Below, one piece after another: positions 56,804 to 64,000 of a DNA stretch of 64,000 nt. The stretch lies in NCBI RefSeq assembly GCF_013408565.1, contig NZ_JACBZX010000001.1, forward strand, positions 62,001 through 126,000. Reading direction: 5' to 3'. The notes under the pieces are model-generated. The model did no database searches. It was not told where the DNA came from and saw nothing but the letters and a program-made list of their open reading frames with translations. Each line of letters begins with the position of its first letter. The first letter of the stretch is position 1. The position numbers and the translations under genes are program-made. This stretch comes from Janibacter alkaliphilus. Lineage in GTDB: Bacteria > Actinomycetota > Actinomycetes > Actinomycetales > Dermatophilaceae.

Positions 56804-57652
56804 GTGGAGCGGATCGGAGTCGTCGGTGGCGGGCTCATGGGGGCGGGCATCGCCGAGGTGTGCGCCCGTGCGGGCAGCGCGGTGGTCGTCGTCGAGTCCG
56901 AGCAGACCCGCGCGGACGACAGCCGGGCGCGCCTGGAGAAGTCGCTGCGGCGGGCACAGGAGCGCGGCAAGCTCGACGACGCCGAGGCCGTCCTGCAGCG
57001 GATCACGGTCACCACGGAGCTGGAGGACCTGGCCGACCGGCAGCTCGTCGTCGAGGCGATCGTCGAGGACGAGAGCGCCAAGGTCGACCTCTTCAAGCGG
57101 CTGGACCAGATCGTCACCGACCAGGACGCGATCCTCGCCTCCAACACCAGCTCGATCCCGATCATGAAGCTGGCCACGGTGACCAGCCGGCCCTCGCACG
57201 TCCTCGGCATCCACTTCTTCAACCCGGTACCGGTGCTCAAGCTCGTCGAGCTGGTGCCCTCGCTGATGACCGCCGACGAGACCACCGAGCGATCCCGGGA
57301 GTACGTCGAGGGGAGCCTGGGCAAGAACGCGATCACCTGCCAGGACCGGGCCGGCTTCGTCGTCAACGCGCTGCTCATCCCCTTCGTGCTCAGCGCGATC
57401 CGGATGTACGAGTCCGGCTTCGCCACGGCCGAGGACATCGACCAGGGCCTCGTGCTGGGTGCGGCGCACCCGCAGGGTCCGCTGGCGCTCGCCGACCTCA
57501 TCGGTCTGGACACGACGATGTCGGTCGCGCAGTCGCTCTACGAGGAGTTCAAGGAGCCGCTCTACGCTCCCCCGCCGCTGCTGGCCCGGATGGTCGACGC
57601 CGGGCTGCTCGGCCGCAAGGTCGGGCGGGGCTTCTACACCTACGACCGCTGA
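56804..57652 (+). CDS. fadB2: 3-hydroxybutyryl-CoA dehydrogenase
   Basis: The 282-residue protein matches 3-hydroxyacyl/3-hydroxybutyryl-CoA dehydrogenases, which oxidise the 3-hydroxyl with NAD(P). The dinucleotide motif is IGVVGGGLMGAGIAEVCARAG; the catalytic His is in GIHFFNPVPVLKLVELV and its Glu partner in VVEAIVEDE; the C-terminal domain ends LLGRKVGRGFYTYDR. GTG at 56804 has GAGGAG five bases upstream. A GTG at 56747, in frame and seven bases after TAGCGT, could give a leaderless form 19 residues longer. The gene is flanked by inverted 66-bp elements. Confidence 0.93.
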   Translation: MERIGVVGGGLMGAGIAEVCARAGSAVVVVESEQTRADDSRARLEKSLRRAQERGKLDDAEAVLQRITVTTELEDLADRQLVVEAIVEDESAKVDLFKRLDQIVTDQDAILASNTSSIPIMKLATVTSRPSHVLGIHFFNPVPVLKLVELVPSLMTADETTERSREYVEGSLGKNAITCQDRAGFVVNALLIPFVLSAIRMYESGFATAEDIDQGLVLGAAHPQGPLALADLIGLDTTMSVAQSLYEEFKEPLYAPPPLLARMVDAGLLGRKVGRGFYTYDR

Positions 57653-57660
57653 GCCGCCGC

Positions 57661-57694
57661 GCCCGGACCTCGAGGCCTGACCTCGGGTCCGGGC
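57661..57694 (+). terminator. strong hairpin after 3-hydroxybutyryl-CoA dehydrogenase
   Basis: GCCCGGACC pairs with GGTCCGGGC and inside it CGAGG with CCTCG around a five-base loop: 14 bp with one bulged T, starting 8 bp after the stop. It has no U-tract. Confidence 0.75.
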
Positions 57695-57718
57695 CCGGAG
57701 CCCCGGACCGGGCACAGG

Positions 57719-57784
57719 CGCTCACCTTCGTCCTATCCGCTCGGCGTGCAGGCTGAGGGGATACAGCTGCCTAGGCAGTTGGGG
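57719..57784 (+). repeat. 66-bp intergenic element, copy 3
   Basis: This is the third copy of the element at 14452-14517 and 56625-56690. Here the 3' part forms the perfect 12-bp palindrome CTGCCTAGGCAG. It lies between the convergent ends of the dehydrogenase and acyl-CoA dehydrogenase genes, 25 bp from the latter's stop. Confidence 0.85.
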
Positions 57785-57809
57785 AAGAGGGAGCGGCGGG
57801 TAGAGGGGG

Positions 57810-58991
57810 TCAGCGGGTGGAAGGGAGGCCGGCGAGGAGCTGGCGGGCCATGACGAGCCGCTGCACCTGGTTGGTGCCCTCGTAGATCTGGGTGATCTTG
57901 GCGTCGCGCATCATCCGCTCCAGCGGGAAGTCGCGGGTGTACCCGGCGCCGCCGAGCAGCTGCACCGCGTCGGTGGTCACCTTCATCGCCACGTCGGAGG
58001 CGTAGCACTTGGCGGCCGCGCCGAAGTAGGTGAGGTCGGCGTCCCCGCGCTGCGACTTCGCTGCGGCGACGTAGACCATCTGGCGGGCCGCCTCGACCTC
58101 CATCGCCATGTCGGCCAGCATGAACTGGATGCCCTGGAAGTCGGCCACCGCGCGGCCGAACTGCTGACGCTCCTTGACGTAGGCCAGCGCCTCGTCGATG
58201 GCGCCCTGGGCGATCCCGACGGCCTGGGCGCCGATGGTGATCCGGGTGTGGTCGAGGGTGCGCAGCGCGATCCTCAGCCCGTCGCCCTCGCCGCCGATGA
58301 TCCGGTCGCCGGGGATGCGCACGTCGTCCAGGTGCAGCTCGCGGGTGGGGCTGCCCTTGATCCCGAGCTTGCGCTCCTTCTCGCCGAAGCCGAAGCCCTC
58401 GTCCCCCTTCTCCACGACGAAGGCGGAGATGTTGCGCCCGCGCTCCCCGTCCGGGTCGGTGACCGCCAGGACGGTGTAGAACTCGGAGATCCCGGCGTTG
58501 GTGATCCACGCCTTGGTGCCCTTGAGCACCCAGTCGTCGCCGTCCCGGGTGGCCTTGGCCCGCATCCCGGCGGTGTCCGAGCCGGCCTCGCGCTCGGAGA
58601 GGCCGTAGGAGAAGAAGCCCTCCCCGGAGGCCAGCCGGGGCATGTACCGGGCGTTGATGTCGGCGTCGCCGCCGAGGATCACCGGCATCGAGCCGAGCTT
58701 GTTCACAGCGGGGATGAGCGAGGAGCTGGCGCAGACCCGGGCGACCTCCTCGATGATGATGCACACCGCGAGCGCGTCCGCGCCGACGCCGCCGTGCTCC
58801 TCGGCGACGTGCGCGGCGTGGAAGTCCGCGGCGACCAGCGCGTCGTGCGCCTCCTGCGGGTACCGGCTGTCCTCGTCGACCGCGGCGGCGAAGGGGGCGA
58901 TCTTGTCCCGCGAGACCGCGCGCACCGCCTCACGGAGGGCCTCGTGGTCCTCGGTGGTGCGGAAGAGGTCGGTGTCAGCGTTGGTGGTCAC
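57810..58991 (-). CDS. acyl-CoA dehydrogenase
   Basis: The 393-residue flavoenzyme introduces the alpha-beta double bond of acyl-CoA. It has FSYGLSEREAGSDTAGM and KAWITNAG of the FAD/acyl-CoA site, GIAQGAIDEALAYVKERQQFG, and the catalytic Glu in IYEGTNQVQRLVMAR near the C-terminus, the short-chain/glutaryl-type position. Chain-length preference is not readable. TAGCAT (58999-59004) is seven bases before the GTG and no Shine-Dalgarno sequence is seen, so the mRNA is probably leaderless. It converges on the 3-hydroxybutyryl-CoA dehydrogenase gene, a related step of fatty-acid breakdown. Confidence 0.94.
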   Translation of the reverse strand: MTTNADTDLFRTTEDHEALREAVRAVSRDKIAPFAAAVDEDSRYPQEAHDALVAADFHAAHVAEEHGGVGADALAVCIIIEEVARVCASSSLIPAVNKLGSMPVILGGDADINARYMPRLASGEGFFSYGLSEREAGSDTAGMRAKATRDGDDWVLKGTKAWITNAGISEFYTVLAVTDPDGERGRNISAFVVEKGDEGFGFGEKERKLGIKGSPTRELHLDDVRIPGDRIIGGEGDGLRIALRTLDHTRITIGAQAVGIAQGAIDEALAYVKERQQFGRAVADFQGIQFMLADMAMEVEAARQMVYVAAAKSQRGDADLTYFGAAAKCYASDVAMKVTTDAVQLLGGAGYTRDFPLERMMRDAKITQIYEGTNQVQRLVMARQLLAGLPSTR

Positions 58992-59022
58992 GCCGCCGAT
59001 GCTATCCAGCGGCCCACCGGGC

Positions 59023-60198
59023 TCAGCTGTCGGTGCCGAAGAGGTCCCGGGTGTAGACCTTCTCGGCGACGTCCTCGAGCTCGGGCACCCGCCGGTTGGC
59101 CACGATGACGTCGGCCATCGCCTTGAACTCCTCGAGGTCGCGGACCACCCGCGAGCCGAAGAACTCGTCCTCGTCGAGCTCCGGCTCGAAGATGACCACC
59201 TCGACGCCCTTGCCCTTGATCCGCTTCATGATCCCCTGGATCGAGGAGGCGCGGAAGTTGTCCGAGCCCGCCTTCATGATGAGCCGGTGCACGCCGACCA
59301 CGTCGGGCCGACGGCGCAGGATGTCCTCGGCGACGAAGTCCTTGCGGGTGCGGTTGGAGTCGACGATCGCCTGCATGAGGTTCTGCGGGACGTCGCTGTA
59401 GTTGGCCAGCAGCTGCTTGGTGTCCTTGGGCAGGCAGTAGCCGCCGTAGCCGAAGGACGGGTTGTTGTAGTGGCCGCCGATCCGGTGGTCCAGCGCCACG
59501 CCGTCGATGATCTGCCGGGTGTTCAGCCCGTGCGTCGCGGCGAAGGTGTCCAGCTCGTTGAAGTAGGCGACCCGCATGGCCAGGTAGGTGTTGGCGAAGA
59601 GCTTGATCGCCTCCGCCTCGGTGGGGTCGGTCAGCAGCACCGGGACGTCGGTCTCCTGCGAGCCCTCGACGAGCAGGTCGGCGAAGCGCCGGGCCCGCTC
59701 GGAGACCTCGCCGACGACGATCCGCGAGGGGTGCAGGTTGTCCCGCAGCGCCTTGCCCTCGCGGAGGAACTCGGGGCTGAAGATGAGGTTGTCGGTGCCC
59801 AGCCGCTCGGAGAGCCCTCGGGTGAAGCCGACCGGGATGGTCGACTTGATGACCATGGTGGCCTCGGGGTTGACCGCCATGACGTCGGCGACCACCCCTT
59901 CGACGCTGGAGGTGTTGAAGTAGTTCGTGCCCGGGTCGTAGTCGGTGGGCGTGGCGATGACCACGTACTCGGCGCCGGCGTAGGCGTCCTCGGTGTCCGT
60001 GGTGAAGCGCAGGTCCAGCTCACGGTGGGCGAGGAAGTCGCTGATCTCCTCGTCGTGGATGGGGCTGCGCCCCTCGCCGAGCATGGCTACCCGGCGCTCG
60101 TCGATGTCGTACCCGACGACCTCGTGGTGCTGGGACAGCAGGACGGCCATGGACAGACCCACGTAGCCGGTCCCGACGACGGCGATCTTGGTGCTCAC
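59023..60198 (-). CDS. ugd: UDP-glucose 6-dehydrogenase
   Basis: The 391-residue protein oxidises UDP-glucose to UDP-glucuronate with two NAD molecules. It has the NAD-binding [13 protein letters not shown], the KSTIPVGFT and [21 protein letters not shown] signatures, and the catalytic Cys in [12 protein letters not shown]. The short length fits the compact Ugd subgroup. GAGGAA lies a few bases before the GTG start. UDP-glucuronate would feed wall or capsule glycans such as teichuronic-type polymers, consistent with the glycosyltransferases elsewhere in the window. Its stop lies 31 bp from the acyl-CoA dehydrogenase start in the same direction. Confidence 0.94.
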   Translation of the reverse strand: MSTKIAVVGTGYVGLSMAVLLSQHHEVVGYDIDERRVAMLGEGRSPIHDEEISDFLAHRELDLRFTTDTEDAYAGAEYVVIATPTDYDPGTNYFNTSSVEGVVADVMAVNPEATMVIKSTIPVGFTRGLSERLGTDNLIFSPEFLREGKALRDNLHPSRIVVGEVSERARRFADLLVEGSQETDVPVLLTDPTEAEAIKLFANTYLAMRVAYFNELDTFAATHGLNTRQIIDGVALDHRIGGHYNNPSFGYGGYCLPKDTKQLLANYSDVPQNLMQAIVDSNRTRKDFVAEDILRRRPDVVGVHRLIMKAGSDNFRASSIQGIMKRIKGKGVEVVIFEPELDEDEFFGSRVVRDLEEFKAMADVIVANRRVPELEDVAEKVYTRDLFGTDS

Positions 60199-60288
60199 GC
60201 GATTCCTCTTCGGTAGACGTCACCGGGGGGCTGGCGGCCCCGACGCATTATGACCCACGCGCCCGACCGTCCGTGATCTGATGTCGGC

Positions 60289-60741
60289 ATGGCGTACGAG
60301 CACCAGAACGACAACGACACCATCCGCAGCCTGCTCAACGACCCGGGCACCTGGGTGGTCGTCGGCCTGAGCAACGACACGGAAACCGACGCCTACCAGG
60401 TCTCCCGGTGGCTGCGGGCCGAGTGCCACAAGGGGATCATCCCGGTGCACCCGGACGCCGAGGAGGTCGACGGCGACACCGGCTACGCCAGCCTGGCGGA
60501 CATCCCGGACCAGGACGTCAAGGTCATCGACTGCTTCGTCTCCTCGGCGAACGTCGGCGCGGTCGTCGACCAGGCCATCGAGCACAAGGACCGGCTGCAG
60601 ATCGACGCGGTCTGGATGCAGCTCGGGGTGGTCGACGCGGACGCGGCGCAGCGTGCCCGCGAGGCCGGGCTGGACGTCGTCATGGACACCTGCCCGAAGA
60701 TCGAGGCCCGCCGGATGCGCACCGAGGGCTCCGCCCGCTGA
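60289..60741 (+). CDS. CoA-binding domain protein
   Basis: The 150-residue protein is a single CoA_binding (Rossmann-like) domain similar to YccU: WVVVGLSNDTETDAYQVSRWL, GIIPVHPDAEEVDG, VKVIDCFVSSANVGAVVDQAI, AVWMQLGVVDADAAQRAREAG and the C-terminal VMDTCPKIE. Free-standing members bind CoA or a nucleotide; the physiological role is unknown. It is divergent from ugd with a 90-bp spacer and converges on purE. I see no clear Shine-Dalgarno sequence or TANNNT box at the standard spacing. Confidence 0.9.
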   Translation: MAYEHQNDNDTIRSLLNDPGTWVVVGLSNDTETDAYQVSRWLRAECHKGIIPVHPDAEEVDGDTGYASLADIPDQDVKVIDCFVSSANVGAVVDQAIEHKDRLQIDAVWMQLGVVDADAAQRAREAGLDVVMDTCPKIEARRMRTEGSAR

Positions 60742-60794
60742 CCGACCGGCGCTCCGCGCCAGGCCCTGACCCCCGGCCGCTGACCGCAGCGGCG

Positions 60795-61313
60795 TCAGCC
60801 GTCGGCCAGGCGGGCGCGCAGGCGCTCCCCCTTCGCCCGGGCCTGGGCGCCCAGGTCGGCGGCGTGCTGCACCAGACGGGCCCGCAGCGCGACGTCGTAT
60901 GCGCTCTCTCCCGAGGCGAGGATGCGCGCGGCCAGCAGACCGGCGTTCGCGGCGCCGCCGATCGCCACGGTGGCCACCGGGATCCCGGCCGGCATCTGGG
61001 CGATCGAGAGCAGGCTGTCCATCCCGTCCAGGGTCTTCAGCGGCACCGGGACCCCGATCACCGGCAGCGGGGTCAGCGAGGCGACCATGCCCGGCAGGTG
61101 GGCCGCTCCCCCGGCGCCGGCGACGATCACCCGCAGCCCTCGGTCGGCGGCCCGCTCGGCGTAGTCGACCATCTCCCGCGGCATCCGGTGGGCCGAGACG
61201 ACATCGGCCTCGTAGGGCACCCCGAGCCCCTCCAGGGTGGTCGCGGCGGCCTCCATCACCGGCCAGTCGCTGTCGCTGCCCATGATGATGCCGACCAGCG
61301 GCTGCTCGCTCAT
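60795..61313 (-). CDS. purE: N5-carboxyaminoimidazole ribonucleotide mutase
   Basis: PurE converts N5-CAIR to CAIR in purine synthesis. The 172-residue protein has the GSDSDWPVM phosphate loop, the SAHRMP catalytic-His motif and [15 protein letters not shown], all diagnostic of class I PurE. CAGGAGG lies just before the ATG. It follows purK by 19 bp in one operon, and pairing with purK confirms the two-step bacterial route through N5-CAIR. Confidence 0.96.
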   Translation of the reverse strand: MSEQPLVGIIMGSDSDWPVMEAAATTLEGLGVPYEADVVSAHRMPREMVDYAERAADRGLRVIVAGAGGAAHLPGMVASLTPLPVIGVPVPLKTLDGMDSLLSIAQMPAGIPVATVAIGGAANAGLLAARILASGESAYDVALRARLVQHAADLGAQARAKGERLRARLADG

Positions 61314-61332
61314 GCCGTCCTCCTGCCCGTGC

Positions 61333-62505
61333 TCACTGCGTGATCGCCCCTTCGATGTAGCCGGCGGCGTGCCGGGCCCGCTCCCGCAGGTCGGCCAGCT
61401 CGGTCCCGGAGACGTTGACGTGGCCGATCTTGCGTCCCGGCCGCACGCCCTTGCCGTAGAGGTGCACCTTGGCCTCCGGGTCCCGGGCCATGACGTGCCG
61501 GTACGCCGGGTAGAGGTCATCGTGGTGGCCGCCGAGCACGTTGCCCATGACCGTCCACGGCGCCCGCGGGCGGGGCGAGCCCAGCGGCAGGTCGAGCACC
61601 GCCCGCAGGTGCTGCTCGAACTGCCCGGTGACCGCGCCGTCCATGCTCCAGTGCCCGGAGTTGTGCGGGCGCATCGCCAGCTCGTTGACGACCACCGAGC
61701 CGTCGGCCAGCTCGAAGAGCTCGACGGCCAGCACCCCGGTGACCGCCAGGGCGGCGGCGATCTCCAGGGCCACCTCGGTGGCCGCCACCGCGGCGTCCTC
61801 GCCCAGGTCGGGCGCCGGGGCGATCACCTCGGTGCACACCCCGTCGGTCTGCACGGTCTCGACGACCGGCCAGGCCGCCGCCTGGCCGGAGGGGCTGCGG
61901 GCGACCAGGGCGGCCAGCTCCCGGACGAAGGGGACCCGCTCCTCCAGCAGCAGCTGCTCCCCCTTCTCCTGGGCGGTGGCCAGCCAGTCGGTCAGGTCCT
62001 CCGGACCGGCGGCGACGAGCACGCCCTTGCCGTCGTAGCCGCCGGTGGGGGTCTTGGCGACCAGCGGCCAGCCGACCTCGGCGGCGAAGGCGTCCACCTG
62101 CGCGGCGTCGGCGACCGCCGCCCACCGCGGGCAGGGCACCCCGGCGTCGGTGAGCGCCCGGCGCATCACGAGCTTGTCCTGGGCGTGCCGCAGCGCCTCC
62201 GGGCGGGGGTGGACGGCGACCCCGTCGGCGACCAGCGCGGCCAGCACGTCGGCCGGCACGTGCTCGTGGTCGAAGGTGACGACGTCGCAGCCGGCGGCGA
62301 AGTCGCGGACCGCCTCCAGGTCGTCGTGGGCGCCGACGGGGGCCGACGGGACCGCCAGCGCGGCCGCCGCGGTCTCGCTCTCGGCGAGGACGGAGAGGGT
62401 GATGCCGAGCTCGGTGGCGGGACCGGCGCACATCCGGGCCAGCTGCCCACCACCGATGATCCCGACGACCGGGAAGCCGCCCGGGGCACGCTGAGGTCGA
62501 GGCAC
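61333..62505 (-). CDS. purK: N5-carboxyaminoimidazole ribonucleotide synthase
   Basis: PurK carboxylates AIR using ATP and bicarbonate. The 390-residue ATP-grasp protein has [12 protein letters not shown] at the N-terminus, ATP-binding [32 protein letters not shown] and a C-terminal PurK domain with [17 protein letters not shown]. The GTG start has no Shine-Dalgarno sequence; TATCCT (62513-62518), a good -10 box, is seven bases upstream. The divergent gtrA gene has its own box only 14 bp away, so the two promoters are back to back. Confidence 0.96.
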   Translation of the reverse strand: MPRPQRAPGGFPVVGIIGGGQLARMCAGPATELGITLSVLAESETAAAALAVPSAPVGAHDDLEAVRDFAAGCDVVTFDHEHVPADVLAALVADGVAVHPRPEALRHAQDKLVMRRALTDAGVPCPRWAAVADAAQVDAFAAEVGWPLVAKTPTGGYDGKGVLVAAGPEDLTDWLATAQEKGEQLLLEERVPFVRELAALVARSPSGQAAAWPVVETVQTDGVCTEVIAPAPDLGEDAAVAATEVALEIAAALAVTGVLAVELFELADGSVVVNELAMRPHNSGHWSMDGAVTGQFEQHLRAVLDLPLGSPRPRAPWTVMGNVLGGHHDDLYPAYRHVMARDPEAKVHLYGKGVRPGRKIGHVNVSGTELADLRERARHAAGYIEGAITQ

Positions 62506-62544
62506 GATGCCGAGGATATCGGCCGCGGCGACTACCCTGCTCGG

Positions 62545-63129
62545 GTGTCAGGATCAGGATCCGGGGACGAGCAGGCCACGACGCGCGCACCGCGCCGGGG
62601 TCTCGTCGGCCTCGTCGACACCATCTGGCACGAGATGGCGAAGTTCGGCCTCATCGGGCTGATCAGCTTCGTCATCGACCTCGGCGGCATGAACCTGCTG
62701 ACCCACACCGTCCTCGAGGACAAGGTCACCACCGCCAAGATCCTCAGCGGCGTCGCGGCCACCCTCTTCGCCTGGGTGGGCAACCGGTCCTGGACCTTCG
62801 CCCACCGGCGCAGCCGCCCGGTCAGCCACGAGGTCACCCTCTTCTTCGTGGTCAACGGGCTCGCCCTGGGCATCTCGACGCTGTGCCTGGTGATCTCGCA
62901 CTACGTGCTCGGCTTCGAGTCGCGGCTGGCCGACAACATCAGCACGATCTTCGGGATCGGGCTGGGCACGATCTTCCGCTTCTGGGCCTACCGGGCGTTC
63001 GTCTTCGCCAACGAGCCGATGGACGTGGACACCTCGCCGCTGGCGCACGACGACGAGGCCGAGGGCGACGAGGCCGAGGGCGGGCGCGCGGACCGGGCGG
63101 GCACCGAGGCGACGCGCCAGCGCGACTGA
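62545..63129 (+). CDS. GtrA-family membrane protein
   Basis: The 194-residue protein has four membrane helices (about 33-55, 66-85, 98-120, 128-147) and matches the GtrA family, small proteins thought to help flip polyprenyl-phosphate-linked sugars for surface glycosylation (MAKFGLIGLISFVIDLGGMNLL, FAWVGNRSWTFAHR, GTIFRFWAYRAFVFANE). The C-terminal 45 residues are acidic with two EGDEAEG-like repeats. TACCCT (62533-62538) is six bases before the GTG, consistent with a leaderless mRNA. Confidence 0.9.
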   Translation: MSGSGSGDEQATTRAPRRGLVGLVDTIWHEMAKFGLIGLISFVIDLGGMNLLTHTVLEDKVTTAKILSGVAATLFAWVGNRSWTFAHRRSRPVSHEVTLFFVVNGLALGISTLCLVISHYVLGFESRLADNISTIFGIGLGTIFRFWAYRAFVFANEPMDVDTSPLAHDDEAEGDEAEGGRADRAGTEATRQRD

Positions 63130-63179
63130 CCCGCAGGCGGACTGCCGAGGTCGCCGGAGGTCGCCAGGGCACCGCCGGG

Positions 63180-64000
63180 TCAGCGCGAGCGCGGGCCGGC
63201 GAGGAAGACCGAGAAGATCGCCGGGCGCGCCTGCACCAGCTCCAGCCGGCCACCGTTGCGCAGCGCGATCTGGCGGGCCAGGGCCAGACCGATGCCCGAG
63301 CCGCGCGAGGTGACCGAGCGCTCGAAGATGTGCGGGGCGATCGCCGCCGGGATCCCGGTGCCCTCGTCGCGCACCTCGACGAGCACCGCGAGCCCGCGCC
63401 GCGAGACGTCCACGGTCACCGTGCCGGCCCCGTGCTCCAGGGCGTTCTCGACGAGGGTCTGCATGACCTGGGCCAGGTCGGCCGGCGCGGCCCGCACCAG
63501 CAGACCGCGCTCCCCCTCCACCCGCATGCTGCGCCGCGCGGCGGTGAAGGCCGGCTGGTACTCGCGCTGCAGCCCCGCCAGCACCGAGTCCAGCGAGATC
63601 TCCGGCAGCGCCGCGTCACCGTCCTTGCTGCGGGCCAGCAGGGTGTCGACGACCCCGGTGAGCCGCTCCACCTGGGCCATGGCGATGCCCGCCTCGTCCC
63701 GGGCGACGGCGAGGTCGTCGGTGTCCACGATCTCCTCCAGCCGCATCTGCAGCGCGGTCAGCGGGGTGCGCAGCTGGTGCGAGCCGTCGCGCACCGCCTC
63801 CTGGGCGCTCGCCTGCCGCCGGGCGACGGCGGCGGCCCGCTCGGCCAGCTGCTGGTTGGCCTCGTCGATCTCCTGCAGGCCCACCGGCTCGCCGGCCCCG
63901 GCCTGCGGCCCGTCCCCGAGCGCGTCGACCTGGGAGCGCAGCCGCTGCATGCCCCGCTCGTGCCGACGCAGCACGACCTCCGCCGCAGCCAGCCCGAGCC
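63180..64000 (-). CDS. sensor histidine kinase, N-terminus beyond window
   Basis: The visible 272 codons hold a coiled-coil linker (about the first 60), the H-box DGSHQLRTPLTALQMRL, an N-box VENALEHGAG, the DEGTGIP box and GSGIGLALARQIAL. The reading frame stays open to the right edge, and the upstream residues (LGLAAAEVVLRRHE) look like the end of a membrane helix, so sensor and transmembrane parts lie outside. H-box and N-box types suggest an OmpR-class partner, not in view. No function can be assigned beyond kinase. Confidence 0.9.
   Translation of the reverse strand, partial: LGLAAAEVVLRRHERGMQRLRSQVDALGDGPQAGAGEPVGLQEIDEANQQLAERAAAVARRQASAQEAVRDGSHQLRTPLTALQMRLEEIVDTDDLAVARDEAGIAMAQVERLTGVVDTLLARSKDGDAALPEISLDSVLAGLQREYQPAFTAARRSMRVEGERGLLVRAAPADLAQVMQTLVENALEHGAGTVTVDVSRRGLAVLVEVRDEGTGIPAAIAPHIFERSVTSRGSGIGLALARQIALRNGGRLELVQARPAIFSVFLAGPRSR

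Noticed and set aside
56625..57784. Insertion sequence around the 3-hydroxybutyryl-CoA dehydrogenase
   Set aside because: The inverted elements enclose a normal metabolic gene with no transposase and I saw no target duplication, so I report them as repeats rather than as an IS.

Overview
The window is very GC-rich, densely coded DNA of an actinomycete. WhiB, the MtrAB-LpqB signalling operon, mycothione reductase, coenzyme F420 genes, a long hibernation factor, and families almost confined to Actinobacteria (Rv3235, DUF3499, DUF5719, DUF6912, TIGR03089) all point there. The gene order suits the Micrococcales, perhaps a Serinicoccus/Ornithinimicrobium/Janibacter-like organism; that placement is inference. 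It reads as a core chromosome segment: I see no prophage, integrase, transposase, tRNA, rRNA or CRISPR array.

Layout. 1-3.1 kb: gatC-gatA (gatA runs off the left edge), a nitrilase and an SRPBCC protein. 3.2-8.1 kb: a HIT protein, a WS/DGAT-like acyltransferase with DUF6912, a CpaE-like ATPase coupled to a SAF (CpaB-like) protein, and a BldC-type HTH protein. 8.1-13.1 kb: a LysM protein, Rv3235 protein and secA. 13.2-16.4 kb: a double GNAT protein, a YcaQ-type DNA glycosylase and an orphan response regulator. 16.5-22.3 kb: mtrA-mtrB-lpqB-comF-hpf, with a predicted leaderless 39-aa ORF before hpf. 22.4-35.6 kb: ahcY, DUF808, mycothione reductase, SIS, Trm112, manB, DUF3499, a metallopeptidase-like protein, a large palindromic repeat array, DUF5719, a giant glycosyltransferase and whiB. 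35.8-37.8 kb: F420 genes cofD-cofE. 37.9-46.7 kb: a DNA glycosylase and a surface-polysaccharide operon. 46.7-56.6 kb: a peptidoglycan-binding protein, a CoA-transferase pair, a frameshifted SpoIID/CWB2 gene, a PGRP amidase, a glycosyltransferase and an LCP ligase. 56.8-64 kb: 3-hydroxyacyl-CoA and acyl-CoA dehydrogenases, UDP-glucose dehydrogenase, a CoA-binding protein, purE-purK, GtrA and a truncated histidine kinase.

The unifying theme is the cell envelope. MtrAB-LpqB controls wall hydrolysis and division in relatives. ManB, UDP-glucose dehydrogenase, several glycosyltransferases, a GtrA protein, a flippase-like protein and an LCP ligase could supply and attach wall glycans. LysM, PG-binding, SpoIID and PGRP proteins remodel the wall.

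Three things stand out beyond normal annotation. (1) Thirteen copies of a 32-bp palindromic unit lie at 30393-30796 between two convergent genes. (2) A gap-free 66-bp intergenic element occurs three times, two copies bracketing one gene in inverted orientation. (3) Many genes have a TANNNT box 6-7 nt before the start codon and no Shine-Dalgarno sequence, suggesting widespread leaderless transcripts, including the one encoding the small ORF before hpf.
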